DNA of 64,000 nucleotides from Acidobacteriota bacterium (GTDB taxonomy: Bacteria; Acidobacteriota; Thermoanaerobaculia; Multivoradales; JBCCEF01). The DNA is taken from contig JBCCEF010000006.1 in assembly GCA_039030395.1 (NCBI GenBank), forward strand, positions 169,457 to 233,456, given 5' to 3'. The position numbers were made by a program, and so were the translations under genes. The notes beneath the pieces are model-generated. The model did no database searches, was not told the DNA's origin, and worked only from the letters and a program-made list of their open reading frames with translations. Shown piece by piece: positions 1-9,769 of this stretch. Numbering within the stretch: the first letter of the stretch is position 1; the number at the start of each line of letters is the position of its first letter.

Positions 1-2
1 CC

Positions 3-713
3 TTTCCGCGCGGTGGCGACTGGCTGATGCTCGGTCCCACCGGGCCGCGACGCTTGCGCCTCGCCATCGAGCACCTGGCGCAGCACCGCGGCGGGGTGTG
101 CTTTTTCGTCGACCTCGATCCGCGCTGGGTCAACCGGCTGGTCGGGGACGGCCGCCTGCGCGAGCTAGAGGCCTACAAGGACCACGTCATCTCCCAGGCC
201 CTGACGGTGCTGCGGGCGCACGATATCCGCTGCCTGTTCACTACCCCTAAATTGCTCGAAGCGCTGTGCCAGAAGATCGACCTGGTGAAGGCCGGCATCC
301 AAGGAATCTTCTGCGGCGGCACCGAGATGAACGCCCAGTTCCACCGCTTTGCCCGCGAGGAATTGGTGCCCGGCGTGGACTTTGTGCCGACCTACGGCAA
401 CACCTTGATGGGACTTGCCCACTCGCGGCCCTTCGATCCGGCGGTGGGGGACTACTCGATCGTCTACTACCCGCCGCAGCCGCGGGCGGTGATCGAGCTG
501 GTCGATCCGGACGACACCACCCGTACCGTCGGCTACGGCGAGACCGGCCGGGTGATGCTTACCACCCTCACCCGCGAGTTCTTCATGCCGCGCTTCCTGG
601 AGCGCGATGAGGCGGAGCGGGCGGAGCCCATCCCGCTCTACCCCTGGGACGGCGTGTCGGATCTGCGCCTGTGGGCGCCGCTGCGCGAAACCGTCTCGGT
701 GGGGGTGTATTGA
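3..713 (+). CDS. AMP-binding acyl/aryl ligase or LuxE-like acyl-protein synthetase, C-terminal part
   Basis: The reading frame is open from the left edge, so the true start lies outside the window and only about 236 residues are seen. The segment CGGTEMNAQFHRFA followed by a tyrosine-containing TYGNT stretch resembles the late adenylation core of phenylacetate-CoA ligase and LuxE-like enzymes, where the T/Y-G-x-T motif binds AMP. It would activate a carboxylic acid as an acyl-adenylate. The stop overlaps the next start (TGATG), which points to translational coupling with the acyl-CoA reductase and fits a pathway from acid through activated acyl to aldehyde. The substrate cannot be read from the sequence. 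The family call is moderate because the P-loop-like N-terminal half is missing. Confidence 0.6.
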   Translation, partial: FPRGGDWLMLGPTGPRRLRLAIEHLAQHRGGVCFFVDLDPRWVNRLVGDGRLRELEAYKDHVISQALTVLRAHDIRCLFTTPKLLEALCQKIDLVKAGIQGIFCGGTEMNAQFHRFAREELVPGVDFVPTYGNTLMGLAHSRPFDPAVGDYSIVYYPPQPRAVIELVDPDDTTRTVGYGETGRVMLTTLTREFFMPRFLERDEAERAEPIPLYPWDGVSDLRLWAPLRETVSVGVY

Positions 714-2173
714 TGCTGCACCTGCCCATCCTGCGCGGCGGTGTCGGTCAGGGCGATGCGCCCTACCGCAGCCTGAATGTCGAGGTGCTGCCGCACGTCG
801 TCACCGGAAAACCGGTGGCGGAGGTGAGCCAGGCCAATCCCGGCCTGATCGCCCGCGATCTGGCCCGTTCCGCCGAGCGGCGGCGGGTGCTCGAAGGACT
901 CAGCGGCCGGGAGCTGCTGGCGATCTGCGGCCGGGCGGCGAAGCTCTTCGTGGAGGGCGAACTGCCCTGCGGCATCGACGGCGAGAGGCAGTCGCCGGCG
1001 GATTACGTGCGGCAGCTTTCGTCCACCACCGGCATGCCCGAGGCTCTGTGCCGGGCCAACATGGCGAAGCTCGAATTCGTCTTCGCCGAGATGGAGCGGG
1101 TCTTGGCCGGGCTGTCCCGCGGCCTCGATCCGGAAGCTCTCGATCGTGGCTTCATCGAGGAGGACGGCCGCACCGTCAGCTATCTGGCCCAGGCGGATTC
1201 CCTGGGGATCATTCTGCCGAGCAACTCGCCCGGCGTGCACTCCCTGTGGCTGCCGTCGATCGCCTTGAAGACGCCGGTGACCTTGAAGCCCGGCTCGCGC
1301 GAGCCCTGGACGCCCCTCCGCGCCTGCCAAGCATTCCTTGCCGCCGGTTGCCCGCCGGAGGCGGTGGCCTTCTACCCCACCAGCCACTCCGGTGGCGCCG
1401 AGATCCTGCTCGGCTGCGGCCGCTCGATGCTGTTTGGCGATCAGCACACGGTGCGTCCCTGGAAGAACGACCACCGGGTGCAGCTCCACGGCCCCGGCTG
1501 GAGCAAGGTGCTGCTGGCGGCGGATGCCTTCTCAGCGCACGACGAGGGAGCGATCCTCGATGTGGTGGCCGAATCCGTCGCCTCGAACGGCGGCCGCTCC
1601 TGCGTCAACGCTTCGGGCGTGTGGGTGGACCGCGCCGCGGCAAGGGGACGCGAGTTCGCCGCGGCATTGGCCGAGCGCCTGGCGGGCATCGAAGCCCGCC
1701 CCCTCGATCATCCGCAGGCCGCCCTTGCCGGCTTCGGCGACCGGCGGGTAGCGGAAGCGATGAGCCGGATGGTCGACCAGCACCTCGCCACCGGCGGCGC
1801 CGAGGACCTGACCGCCCGGTATCGCCCCGTCGGCGACCGGCTGGTCGAGGTGGACGGCCTCACCTACCTGTTGCCGACGGTGGTGTGGTGCGACGACCGC
1901 AACCATCCCCTCGCCCAAACGGAGCTTCTGTTTCCCTTCGTCAGCGTGGTGGAAGTCGACCTCCAAAGCGACCTCGATGACTTGCCGCCGAGCCTGGTGG
2001 TGAGCGCCTTGACGGACGATGCGAATCTCCGTCGCCGGCTCCTCGGCCACCGCTCCGTCGAACGCCTGAACCTCGGCTCCATCCCCACCAGCCGGGTGTC
2101 CTGGGATCAGCCCCACGAGGGCAATCTCTTCGGGCACCTCTACCGTCAGCGGTCCTTCCAGGCCAGCGCCTGA
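713..2173 (+). CDS. Acyl-CoA reductase (LuxC-like, aldehyde dehydrogenase superfamily)
   Basis: A 486-residue protein starting at the ATG that overlaps the previous stop. It has the aldehyde dehydrogenase superfamily plan: a cofactor-binding half with ILPSNSPG and LKPGSREPW, and a catalytic loop GGRSCVNASG holding the likely nucleophile cysteine. LuxC-like acyl-CoA reductases reduce an activated acyl group to an aldehyde with NAD(P)H through an acyl-cysteine intermediate. It lies between an acyl-activating enzyme upstream and an iron alcohol dehydrogenase 31 bases downstream, so the three genes probably take an acid through an aldehyde to an alcohol, or the reverse. No signal peptide is seen, so it is cytoplasmic. 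The chain length or aromatic nature of the substrate is unknown. Confidence 0.75.
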   Translation: MLHLPILRGGVGQGDAPYRSLNVEVLPHVVTGKPVAEVSQANPGLIARDLARSAERRRVLEGLSGRELLAICGRAAKLFVEGELPCGIDGERQSPADYVRQLSSTTGMPEALCRANMAKLEFVFAEMERVLAGLSRGLDPEALDRGFIEEDGRTVSYLAQADSLGIILPSNSPGVHSLWLPSIALKTPVTLKPGSREPWTPLRACQAFLAAGCPPEAVAFYPTSHSGGAEILLGCGRSMLFGDQHTVRPWKNDHRVQLHGPGWSKVLLAADAFSAHDEGAILDVVAESVASNGGRSCVNASGVWVDRAAARGREFAAALAERLAGIEARPLDHPQAALAGFGDRRVAEAMSRMVDQHLATGGAEDLTARYRPVGDRLVEVDGLTYLLPTVVWCDDRNHPLAQTELLFPFVSVVEVDLQSDLDDLPPSLVVSALTDDANLRRRLLGHRSVERLNLGSIPTSRVSWDQPHEGNLFGHLYRQRSFQASA

Positions 2174-2204
2174 GAATCGACCCCCCATCCGAGAGATCCG
2201 ACCC

Positions 2205-3386
2205 ATGAACCGACCCCACACCCTCCCCGCCGCCGCCGCCGACCGGTGGAGCGCGCAGGTGGGCACCGTAGCGGTGCGCTTCGGCGCCGGTTGCCTGATG
2301 GAGCTGGGCGAGGCGGTGCTTGCACACGGCGGATCTCGGGTATTCCTGGTGACGGACCCGGGGGTGCGCGCGGCGGGTATCGCGCCGGCGTCGGAAGAGC
2401 GTCTGCGGGCGGCCGGTTTGGCCTTCGAAGTGTTCGATGGAGTGTCCGAGAACCCGACCGCTTCGCAGGTGACCGCCGGGGTGGAGGCGGCCCGGGAATT
2501 CGGGCCGGACTTCATCGTAGCCGTCGGTGGCGGCAGCGCGATGGATTGCGCCAAGGGCATCAATCTGGTGCTGATCAACGGCGGGCGCATCGACGATTAC
2601 GAGGGCCGCCACCGGGCGCCGCGGCCGCTGCTGCCGTCCGTCGGCGTGCCCACCACTGCCGGTACCGGCAGCGAGGCCCAGTCCTTCGCCTTGATCTCGC
2701 GCGACGAGGACCACCGCAAGATGGCCTGCGGTGACCAGGGAATCCGCTTCCGGGAGGTGCTGCTCGATCCGGAGGTGCTCGTCTCGGTGCCCGCCGCGGT
2801 GGCCGCCCGCTCCGGCCTGGATGCGGTGTCCCACGCCGTCGAGAGCTACGTCACCCGCGCTGGCCACGCCGTGTCGCGGATGCTGGCGCGGGAGGCCTGG
2901 CGGCTCCTCGACCGCTCGCTGGAAGGCTTCCTGGCAGACCCCGGGGAGCTCGAGGGCGCCGCCGACGTGTTCCTCGGCGCCCACCTGGCCGGTGCCGCCA
3001 TCGAACAGTCGATGCTCGGCGCGGCTCACGCCTGCGCCAACCCGCTGACCGCCCGCTGGGACATCCCCCACGGCGCCGCCGTCGCCCTGATGCTGCCGGC
3101 CGTCGTGCGCTTCAACGCGTCCGTGGCGGAGGAGCGATACGGCGAGCTGCTGCCGGCGGGTCAGCCGCAGCGCGAGGGCGCCGCCGCCGACAAGCTGGCC
3201 CGGCGCCTCGAAACGCTGCGCGCCGCTGCCGGTCTGCCGGGCTCTTTCGCAGACTGCGGTGCCGCGCCGAACGAAGGCGAAATCGCGCAGCTCGCCTCCC
3301 AGGCGGCGACCCAGTGGACCGGTACTTTCAATCCCCGTTCCCTCACCCCCGACGACTTCGCGAGGCTCTATGCGTCCGTGCGTTGA
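2205..3386 (+). CDS. Iron-containing alcohol dehydrogenase
   Basis: A 393-residue protein of normal length for group III Fe-ADHs. The N-terminal NAD(P) domain carries VGGGSAMDCAKG (around residues 106-117) and PTTAGTGSEA. The metal site is visible as the Asp and His of GLDAVSHAVES, a His in GAAHACANPL and a His in IPHG. It interconverts an aldehyde and an alcohol. It is the last gene of the ligase, acyl-CoA reductase, ADH set and is followed by a two-hairpin repeat that could end the transcript. The ATG at 2205 is the only sensible start, 31 bases after the preceding stop. Confidence 0.9.
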   Translation: MNRPHTLPAAAADRWSAQVGTVAVRFGAGCLMELGEAVLAHGGSRVFLVTDPGVRAAGIAPASEERLRAAGLAFEVFDGVSENPTASQVTAGVEAAREFGPDFIVAVGGGSAMDCAKGINLVLINGGRIDDYEGRHRAPRPLLPSVGVPTTAGTGSEAQSFALISRDEDHRKMACGDQGIRFREVLLDPEVLVSVPAAVAARSGLDAVSHAVESYVTRAGHAVSRMLAREAWRLLDRSLEGFLADPGELEGAADVFLGAHLAGAAIEQSMLGAAHACANPLTARWDIPHGAAVALMLPAVVRFNASVAEERYGELLPAGQPQREGAAADKLARRLETLRAAAGLPGSFADCGAAPNEGEIAQLASQAATQWTGTFNPRSLTPDDFARLYASVR

Positions 3387-3392
3387 ATCTCA

Positions 3393-3505
3393 GGGGGGCT
3401 GTTCCAGCCCCCCTCGACCCGAAGAAGTGCGATTCTTCGGGTCTCACCCCCGTGCGGGGCGCCCCCGAGTCGGCTGCGCCGGTTCGCCGATGCCGGCTCA
3501 CACGA
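3393..3505 (+). repeat. Intergenic two-hairpin repeat, copy A
   Basis: Two perfect or near-perfect palindromes stand side by side just after the alcohol dehydrogenase gene. The first, at 3393-3413, has a G6CTG/CAGC6 stem. The second, at 3418-3441, has a CCCGAAGAA/TTCTTCGGG stem around GTGCGA. They are followed by a GC-rich tail with CGCCCCCGAGTCGGCT. The same order of elements recurs at 12373-12475, with a weaker relative after 13728. The first hairpin could act as a transcription terminator but no T run follows. It is a dispersed REP-like element rather than a coding sequence. Confidence 0.75.
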
Positions 3506-3519
3506 GACTCCCGCCGTCA

Positions 3520-4698
3520 ATGCTTCAGCGAGCTCCTAGAGTTTGCAAAGCGCTGTGGATCCATTGCATCGCGCTGCTGCTCTGCGCCGCGCCCGCCGCT
3601 GCCGACTGGGCGTCGTTCCGCGGCGACTCGTCCCTCACCGGCCGCGCCGACGCGGCCTTGCCGGAGCGGCTCGAACCGCTGTGGACCTTCCAGGTCGACG
3701 ATGGCTTTTTTGCTACCGCGGCGCTGGTCGACGGCAAGGTCTACGCGCCGGCCTTGGATGGTGTGCTCTACGTTCTCGACCAGGCCACCGGCTCTGAGCT
3801 GTGGAGCTACCGGGCGAAGAACGAGATCAAGTCGTCGCCGCTGGTACGCGAGGGCGTCGTCTACTTCGGCGACGAGTCCGGTGTACTCCACGCCGTCGAC
3901 GCTGAGACCGGCGGGGCCCGCTGGACCTTCGAGGCCGGCGCCGCCGTCACCTCGTCGCCCAACCTGGCCGGCGGCTGCCTGCTCTTTGGCGCCTACGACA
4001 ACAACCTTTATTGCCTCGATCCGGCGAGCGGGAAAGAGCGCTGGAAGGTCGAAACCCAGAGCTATGTCCACGCTACCCCGGCGGTGTTTGACAACTCCGA
4101 GGTGCTGATTGCCGGCTGCGACGGCGCCCTGCGGCGGGTGCGGCTAAAGGATGGCGAAGAGCTGGGTTCGACTTCCCTCGGCGGATATGCGGCGGCCAGC
4201 CCGGCGATCACCGAAGGTGTCGCCGTCGTCGGCACCTTCGAGAATCAGGTGCTCGCTGTGGAGGTGGCTTCCGGCGAGGTGCGCTGGACTTACGAAAACC
4301 CCGAGCGCGCCTTTCCGTATTACGCCTCGGCGGCCATCGCTGGCGACCGGGCGGTAGTGGCCGGTCGCGACAAGGCGGTGCGCGCCCTGTCTTTGAAGGA
4401 CGGTTCGGAACTGTGGAAGCGTTCCTTCCGGGCTCGCCTCGACGCCTCGCCGGTGGTGGCCGGTGAGCGGGCCTACATCGCCGGCCAGGACGGCAGCCTC
4501 CACGCCCTCGGCTTGGCCTCCGGAGAGGTCGCCTGGCAGTTCGAGACGGGCTCCGCCTTCGACGCCTCGCCGGCGATCGCCGACGGCCGCCTGGTGATTG
4601 GCAGTGCCGACGGCACCTTGTATTGCTTCGGAACCCAATCGTCGTCGGTGGAGTCCAACGACTCCGCGAGCAGGGACAAAACGCGAGCTAGCCGATGA
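3520..4698 (+). CDS. Exported PQQ-repeat beta-propeller protein (BamB-like fold)
   Basis: From the ATG at 3520 the product is 392 residues and begins with a signal peptide (basic start, hydrophobic ALLLCAAPAAA, then DW). An upstream in-frame ATG at 3490 would only add ten residues. The mature protein consists of repeats such as LYVLDQATGSELWSY and LHAVDAETGGARWTF, typical of eight-bladed PQQ-like propellers. Such proteins are periplasmic or outer-membrane-attached scaffolds, like BamB. No enzyme motif of quinoprotein dehydrogenases is apparent. A second, more distant member lies at 6338-7600, with the radical SAM gene between them. Confidence 0.8.
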   Translation: MLQRAPRVCKALWIHCIALLLCAAPAAADWASFRGDSSLTGRADAALPERLEPLWTFQVDDGFFATAALVDGKVYAPALDGVLYVLDQATGSELWSYRAKNEIKSSPLVREGVVYFGDESGVLHAVDAETGGARWTFEAGAAVTSSPNLAGGCLLFGAYDNNLYCLDPASGKERWKVETQSYVHATPAVFDNSEVLIAGCDGALRRVRLKDGEELGSTSLGGYAAASPAITEGVAVVGTFENQVLAVEVASGEVRWTYENPERAFPYYASAAIAGDRAVVAGRDKAVRALSLKDGSELWKRSFRARLDASPVVAGERAYIAGQDGSLHALGLASGEVAWQFETGSAFDASPAIADGRLVIGSADGTLYCFGTQSSSVESNDSASRDKTRASR

Positions 4699-4765
4699 CC
4701 ACTTTCCCATCGATCTCTTCGATCCCGCTCCAAAGAATGCGACTCCCCGGGAGCCCGATCCGATC

Positions 4766-6148
4766 ATGAGCGAATCCACCCATCCCACGATCTCGCCGTC
4801 CGACACCGCCCGGCCGGAGCCGGCCACCGCCGGCCATCAGGGCTCCGAAACCCAGGTGGGGAGCGTCTTCGTTTCCAACTACCCGCCGTTCTCCGCCTGG
4901 TCGAAGGAACAGCTCGCGGCGGCCGAAGAGGCCCTCACCGCGCCGCCCGAAAACGCCGACGAGCCCTTCGGCCTCTACTTGCACCTTCCGTTCTGCCGCA
5001 AGCGCTGCAAGTTCTGCTACTTCCGCGTTTACACCGACAAGAACAGCGGCGAGATCGGCCGCTACACGGACGCCCTGGCCAAGGAAGTGGAGATCTACGC
5101 CGGCAAGCCGGCGCTGGCCGGACGGCCGCTGCGCTTCGTGTACTTCGGCGGTGGCACGCCGTCCTACATCAGCGTGCGCCACCTCACCGCACTGGTCGAG
5201 CGGCTCCGCCAGGCATTCTCCTGGGACGCGGTGGAGGAGGTGACCTTCGAGTGCGAGCCGGGCACTCTCACCCGCTCGAAGCTCGCAGCGATCCGGGAAC
5301 TGGGGATCACCCGCTTGTCCCTCGGCATCGAGAACTTCAACGACGCCATCCTGCGGGAAAACGGCCGTGCCCACCTGACCAAGGAGATCGATCGGGTGCT
5401 GCCTTGGATCGAGGAACTCGATTTCGACCAGCTCAACGTCGACCTCATCGCCGGCATGGTCGGCGAGACCTGGGACACCTGGCGCGAGACCGTTGCCCGC
5501 ACCGTCGACCTGGCGCCGGACAGCGTCACCGTGTACCAGATGGAGCTGCCCTTCAACGCTCGCTTTTCGCAAAAGCTGCTGGACGGCGAGGGGCTTGAGC
5601 AGCCGCTGGCGGACTGGGAAACCAAGCGCGCCTGGAACGACTTCGCTATCGAGCAGCTCGCCGCCGCCGGCTACGAGGTGTCCTCCGCCTACACCATGAT
5701 CCGCCCGGGCAAGAAAGCATCGCGCTTCCTGTACCGCGACGCCCTGTGGCACGGCAGCGATCTGATCGGCACCGGGATCGCCTCGTTCTCTCACTTCCAG
5801 GGCGTGCACTTCCAGAACACGGCGAGCTGGGCGGACTACCTGGCCGGGATTGAGGCCGGAGAGCTGCCTTGGTTCCGAGCCTTCGAGACGGCCGCCGAAG
5901 ATCGCCTCACCCGGGAACTGATTTTGCAGCTCAAGCTGGGTGAGATCTCGCCGGAGTCCTTCGAGCAGAAGTTCGGGGTGGATGTGCTGCGGCGCTACGA
6001 GCCGGCCTGGAAGGACCTGGAGGAGCGGGGGATGCTTTCCGTCGAACCGTCCGGCGCGGTGGAGTTGACCCGCGCCGGCCTGCTGCAGGTGGACTCTTTA
6101 CTGCCGAACTTCTACGCCGAGACCTATCGCGGCGCCCGCTACACCTGA
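4766..6148 (+). CDS. HemN/HemW-family radical SAM protein
   Basis: A 460-residue protein from the ATG at 4766. The radical SAM cluster motif is FCRKRCKFCYF (CxxxCxxC, near residues 78-85), followed by YFGGGTPS, which binds SAM, and SLGIENFND. The C-terminal part matches the HemN extension. The family includes oxygen-independent coproporphyrinogen oxidase, the heme chaperone HemW and heme-degrading HutW/ChuW methyltransferases. A TonB receptor lies 1.4 kb downstream on the same strand, as in heme-uptake loci with HutW, but the receptor looks more like a siderophore type. I therefore leave the exact role open. Confidence 0.8.
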   Translation: MSESTHPTISPSDTARPEPATAGHQGSETQVGSVFVSNYPPFSAWSKEQLAAAEEALTAPPENADEPFGLYLHLPFCRKRCKFCYFRVYTDKNSGEIGRYTDALAKEVEIYAGKPALAGRPLRFVYFGGGTPSYISVRHLTALVERLRQAFSWDAVEEVTFECEPGTLTRSKLAAIRELGITRLSLGIENFNDAILRENGRAHLTKEIDRVLPWIEELDFDQLNVDLIAGMVGETWDTWRETVARTVDLAPDSVTVYQMELPFNARFSQKLLDGEGLEQPLADWETKRAWNDFAIEQLAAAGYEVSSAYTMIRPGKKASRFLYRDALWHGSDLIGTGIASFSHFQGVHFQNTASWADYLAGIEAGELPWFRAFETAAEDRLTRELILQLKLGEISPESFEQKFGVDVLRRYEPAWKDLEERGMLSVEPSGAVELTRAGLLQVDSLLPNFYAETYRGARYT

Positions 6149-6337
6149 TGCCTGCAACCTACTGCGAGGCCGTATGTCATTGAATCTGCTGCGTTATCCA
6201 CAGTACCTGCTCCTCGACGTACTACAAGTACGCCTTCGTCACAGAACCCGTGGATGCCTTGCATCTTCAACGACCTACGGTCTCTCGCTACGGTTGCAGA
6301 TGAGCAATGCGGGCAACCCTTGCCGCTTCGGAGAATC

Positions 6338-7600
6338 ATGAGAAAGCACTTCTGCCTCGCGCTTCTCTCTCTTCTCGCGCTCTGCCTGGCGCCGACCCTG
6401 GCGGCCGAGGACTGGCCGCGCTTCCGCGGTCCCGAGGGGACCGGTATCTCCGCCGAGGCCGGCCTGCTGGACTCCTGGGATGAGGGTGGACCGAAGGAAC
6501 TCTGGCGCCGGCCCCTGGGGCGGGGCTTTTCCGGAGTGTCGGCGGTCGGCAACAGCCTCTACACCTTGTTCGCGGACCGCTCCGGCGAGTACCTGGTCAG
6601 TCTTGCCACTGCGGATGGTTCTGAACGCTGGCGCTACCGGCTGGACGATCTTTACGCCGACAGCCAGGGCGATGGCCCGCGGTCCACTCCGACGGTGAGT
6701 GACGGCGTGGTCTACGCTTACGGCGCCCAGAGCATGCTCGCCGCTGTTGACGCCGAGAGCGGCAAGAAGATCTGGAGCCAGGACCTCAAGAAATCCCTCG
6801 GTGCCCGTCCGCCGCGCTGGGGCACCAGCGCCCAGCCGGTGGTAGATGGTGATCTCCTGCTGGTTGACGTCGGCGGCCGCGATGGCGCTTCCGTTGCCGC
6901 CTTCCGCAAGCTCACCGGAGTGCTGGTGTGGTCCGCCGGCAGCGACAAGGCCGGCTACTCCATGCCGCTACTTGTGGAGGTGGGCGGAGTGCGCCAGGCG
7001 ATTTTCTTCACCGCCACCCAGATCCTTGCGGTGCGGCCGCAGAGCGGCGAGGTGCTGTGGCGGGAGCCCTGGTCCACCAGCTACAACGTCAACGCCGCGG
7101 CGCCGATCCTGGTGCCGCCGAGCCGACTGTTCATCTCCTCCGGTTACGACACCGGTTCGGCCCTCTTCGAGATCGAAACCGAAGGAGACAGGGCCTCCGT
7201 CCGCAAGGTGTGGGACCAGCGGCGAATGAAGAATCAATTCTCCAGCTCGGTCCTCTACCGGGGCGCGATCTTCGGTTTCGACAACTCGATCTTGAAGGCC
7301 ATCGACCCGGCCACCGGCGAGGAACTGTGGAAGGCCCGCGGGTTCCAGCACGGTTCCTTGACGGCGGCCGACGGCAAGCTGTTCGTGCTCGGGGAAGGCG
7401 GCCGCTTGGCGCTGGTCGAGGCCACGGCGGAGGCCTACCGTGAAATCTCGTCCGTCGAGCCTTTCAAGGCCAAAGCCTGGACCGTGCCCACCCTGGCCGA
7501 CGGCGTGCTCTACCTGCGCAACGAGAGCGAGATCATCGCTCTCGACGTCAAGAATTCCGCTTCCACGTCGACTCAACCCTCGGAGACCACCGCCAAATGA
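6338..7600 (+). CDS. Exported PQQ-repeat beta-propeller protein
   Basis: A 420-residue product from the ATG at 6338, with a signal peptide (MRKHFCLALLSLLALCLAP, cleaved near LAA/ED). The mature start DWPRFRGPEGTGIS is a common opening of bacterial PQQ-like propeller proteins, and blades such as VVYAYGAQSMLAAVDAES follow. It overlaps the TonB receptor gene by four bases (ATGA), so the two are probably translated together. A secreted partner or scaffold for outer-membrane function is likely. The 190 bases before it hold no clear gene. Confidence 0.8.
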   Translation: MRKHFCLALLSLLALCLAPTLAAEDWPRFRGPEGTGISAEAGLLDSWDEGGPKELWRRPLGRGFSGVSAVGNSLYTLFADRSGEYLVSLATADGSERWRYRLDDLYADSQGDGPRSTPTVSDGVVYAYGAQSMLAAVDAESGKKIWSQDLKKSLGARPPRWGTSAQPVVDGDLLLVDVGGRDGASVAAFRKLTGVLVWSAGSDKAGYSMPLLVEVGGVRQAIFFTATQILAVRPQSGEVLWREPWSTSYNVNAAAPILVPPSRLFISSGYDTGSALFEIETEGDRASVRKVWDQRRMKNQFSSSVLYRGAIFGFDNSILKAIDPATGEELWKARGFQHGSLTAADGKLFVLGEGGRLALVEATAEAYREISSVEPFKAKAWTVPTLADGVLYLRNESEIIALDVKNSASTSTQPSETTAK

Positions 7601-9732
7601 CCTCGACCTTTCTTCTACGCCGCGCCGTTCTCGCCGGCGCTTGTACTCTATTGTTGGCTTTTCCTCTAGCGGCTCAGGATCCTGAAGCGGAGACTGAAGA
7701 GTCCACGCCATACCTGGTGGAGGGCGGCGAAGTGCGGGTGGAGGCCGACTTGCCCTGGGTGCCGACTTCCAATACCGTCGCCGCCAAACTGCCGCTGACC
7801 CTGGAGCGCACCCCGGCAAGCGTCGCCGTCATCCCGATCGGCCTGTTCGAGGATCAGGGGGGTCAGGTGCTGGGCGACGCGCTGGAGAATGCCGCCGGCC
7901 TCAATGTGCAGACCGGCAACGGGGTGTTCGATTTCTTCGTCGTGCGGGGGCTCGATTCGATCTCCTCAGGGCTCATCCTGACGGACGGTGCGCCGGAGCC
8001 GGAAACCACCTTCTACCAGCTCTACAACGTCGAGCGGGCGGAGGTCTACCGCGGCCCGACGGCCTTCCTCTACGGCGGCAGCCCGCTGGGCGGCACCGTC
8101 AACCTGGTGCGCAAGCAGCCGCTGCCGGCCTCCTTCGGCCGGGTGGGAGTGGGTGCCGGCAGCTTCGGCACCCTCGAAGGCACTTTCGATGGCAACGTCG
8201 CCGCCGAGGACGGCCGCTGGAGCTTCCGCCTGAACGGCCTGTGGCGCGAAACCGACGGCTACCGCGACGACAAGGCGATGGAGACGGTGTCCTTCAACCC
8301 GGCCTTCACCTGGCGGCCGAGCGACGATCTGTCGATCAACGTCAATCTCGAGCGACTGGAGATCGACGGCGAGAGCGATGCCGGCCTGCCGCTGTTGTTC
8401 GACGGCCGCGGCGGCGCTTCGCTCGCGCCGGTGCCGCGGGAGCGTTCCTACCAGTCGCCCTTCGACGTCTCCGACCAGACCCTCGACCGCGCCCAAGTGG
8501 ACATCGAGCGGCGCTTTGGCGACCGCTTCCGGCTGCGCGACAAGGTGTACTTCCGCAACCTCGACTGGGACTCCAAGGGCACGGTGTTCAACGGTGTTTT
8601 CCCGCTGCCCATGGGTAATCTGGTGGTCAGCCGCAGCCTGCTGCTGCTGGACGACGAACAGACCCTCTTTGGCAATCAACTCGAAGGCATTGCCGAACTC
8701 ACCACCGGCCGGGTCGAGCACTCGCTGCTGGTGGGATTCGAAGCATCGCAGCTTGAAGACACCTTCACCTTCGACGTGGCGGCGCTACCGGAGATCGATC
8801 TGTTTGCGCCGGTGGAGGGCTCGCCGGCTTCCCTCGATCAGCTCTTCCGCATTCCTGGCCAAGGCCGCTCGGTAGATGCCCGCAGCCGGGTGCTGGCGCC
8901 CTATGTGGTGGACCAGATGCGCTTCGGCGAGCGCTTCGAGCTGCTCGTCGGCCTGCGCTTCGACCGGGTGGACTTCGAGGACGATGCTTCCGGTGCTTCG
9001 CGCGACGACGACGAAGTTTCGCCAATGATCGGCGCCGTCTTCGCCGCCACCCCCAAGGTCACCCTCTACGGCAACGCCGGCCAGGCCTTCGCGCCGCCGT
9101 CGACCTTCGCTACGGACGCGAGCCGGGTTCCGGAAGAAAGCCAGCAGGTGGAGGCCGGGGTGCGCTTTTCCGGGCCGGTGGAGGGGAGCGTCGCGGCCTT
9201 CCGCCTGGAGCGCGAGAACATCGCCATTCCGGTGGGTTTCGGCGCCGAGCGGCAGGTGGGCGACCAGCAGTCCGAAGGCCTGGAGGTGGAGCTGCGCGGC
9301 GATCTGCCCACCGGCACCCGCTGGCTCCTCTCCTACGCCTACACCGACAGCGAGATGACCCGCTTTTCCGAGCTGGTGTTCTTCTCGCCGGTGCTGCCGC
9401 CGCTGCTGCTCGACTACTCCGGCAACCGCGCGCCCTTCGCGCCGGAGCACTCGGCGCGGGCGTGGTTCAGCCACCGTTGGGGCAACGGCTTCGGCGCCGC
9501 CCTGGGCGGCCGCTACCTGGGCGAGCAGTTCATCGACGAGGACAACGTCTACGCCATCGACGATTCCCTGGTCGCCGACGCCTCGCTGTTCTACGAGCGC
9601 GGACCTTGGCGCCTACGTCTTCACCTCGACAACCTGACCGATGAGGATGTGCTGACCCGCGGCTTCCAGAACACCTCGGTGATTCCCACCGCCGGTTTCT
9701 CGGCCTTCTCGTCCTTTGATTTTCGGTTCTAG
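7597..9732 (+). CDS. TonB-dependent outer-membrane receptor, siderophore type
   Basis: A 711-residue receptor with a signal peptide ending near AAQ/DP. The plug domain is visible: RTPASVAVIP, then VLGDALENAAGLNVQ, the FFVVRGLDS signature, then VERAEVYRGPTAFLYG with the classic G-x-x-x-x-GG element. The rest is a 22-strand-type barrel ending in FDFRF, with the terminal phenylalanine needed for barrel assembly. The plug resembles the ferrichrome/siderophore receptor group more than vitamin B12 receptors. The gene is translationally coupled to the preceding propeller protein. Confidence 0.88.
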   Translation: MTSTFLLRRAVLAGACTLLLAFPLAAQDPEAETEESTPYLVEGGEVRVEADLPWVPTSNTVAAKLPLTLERTPASVAVIPIGLFEDQGGQVLGDALENAAGLNVQTGNGVFDFFVVRGLDSISSGLILTDGAPEPETTFYQLYNVERAEVYRGPTAFLYGGSPLGGTVNLVRKQPLPASFGRVGVGAGSFGTLEGTFDGNVAAEDGRWSFRLNGLWRETDGYRDDKAMETVSFNPAFTWRPSDDLSINVNLERLEIDGESDAGLPLLFDGRGGASLAPVPRERSYQSPFDVSDQTLDRAQVDIERRFGDRFRLRDKVYFRNLDWDSKGTVFNGVFPLPMGNLVVSRSLLLLDDEQTLFGNQLEGIAELTTGRVEHSLLVGFEASQLEDTFTFDVAALPEIDLFAPVEGSPASLDQLFRIPGQGRSVDARSRVLAPYVVDQMRFGERFELLVGLRFDRVDFEDDASGASRDDDEVSPMIGAVFAATPKVTLYGNAGQAFAPPSTFATDASRVPEESQQVEAGVRFSGPVEGSVAAFRLERENIAIPVGFGAERQVGDQQSEGLEVELRGDLPTGTRWLLSYAYTDSEMTRFSELVFFSPVLPPLLLDYSGNRAPFAPEHSARAWFSHRWGNGFGAALGGRYLGEQFIDEDNVYAIDDSLVADASLFYERGPWRLRLHLDNLTDEDVLTRGFQNTSVIPTAGFSAFSSFDFRF

Positions 9733-9769
9733 GGGCCGCGATAGAACCGCCGGCTTGGAATGAACTTCT

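Noticed and set aside
4766-9732. A definite heme-uptake operon with HutW.
   Set aside because: The radical SAM protein and a TonB receptor are near each other, but no heme ABC transporter, hemS or TonB/ExbBD genes are present and the receptor plug looks siderophore-like.
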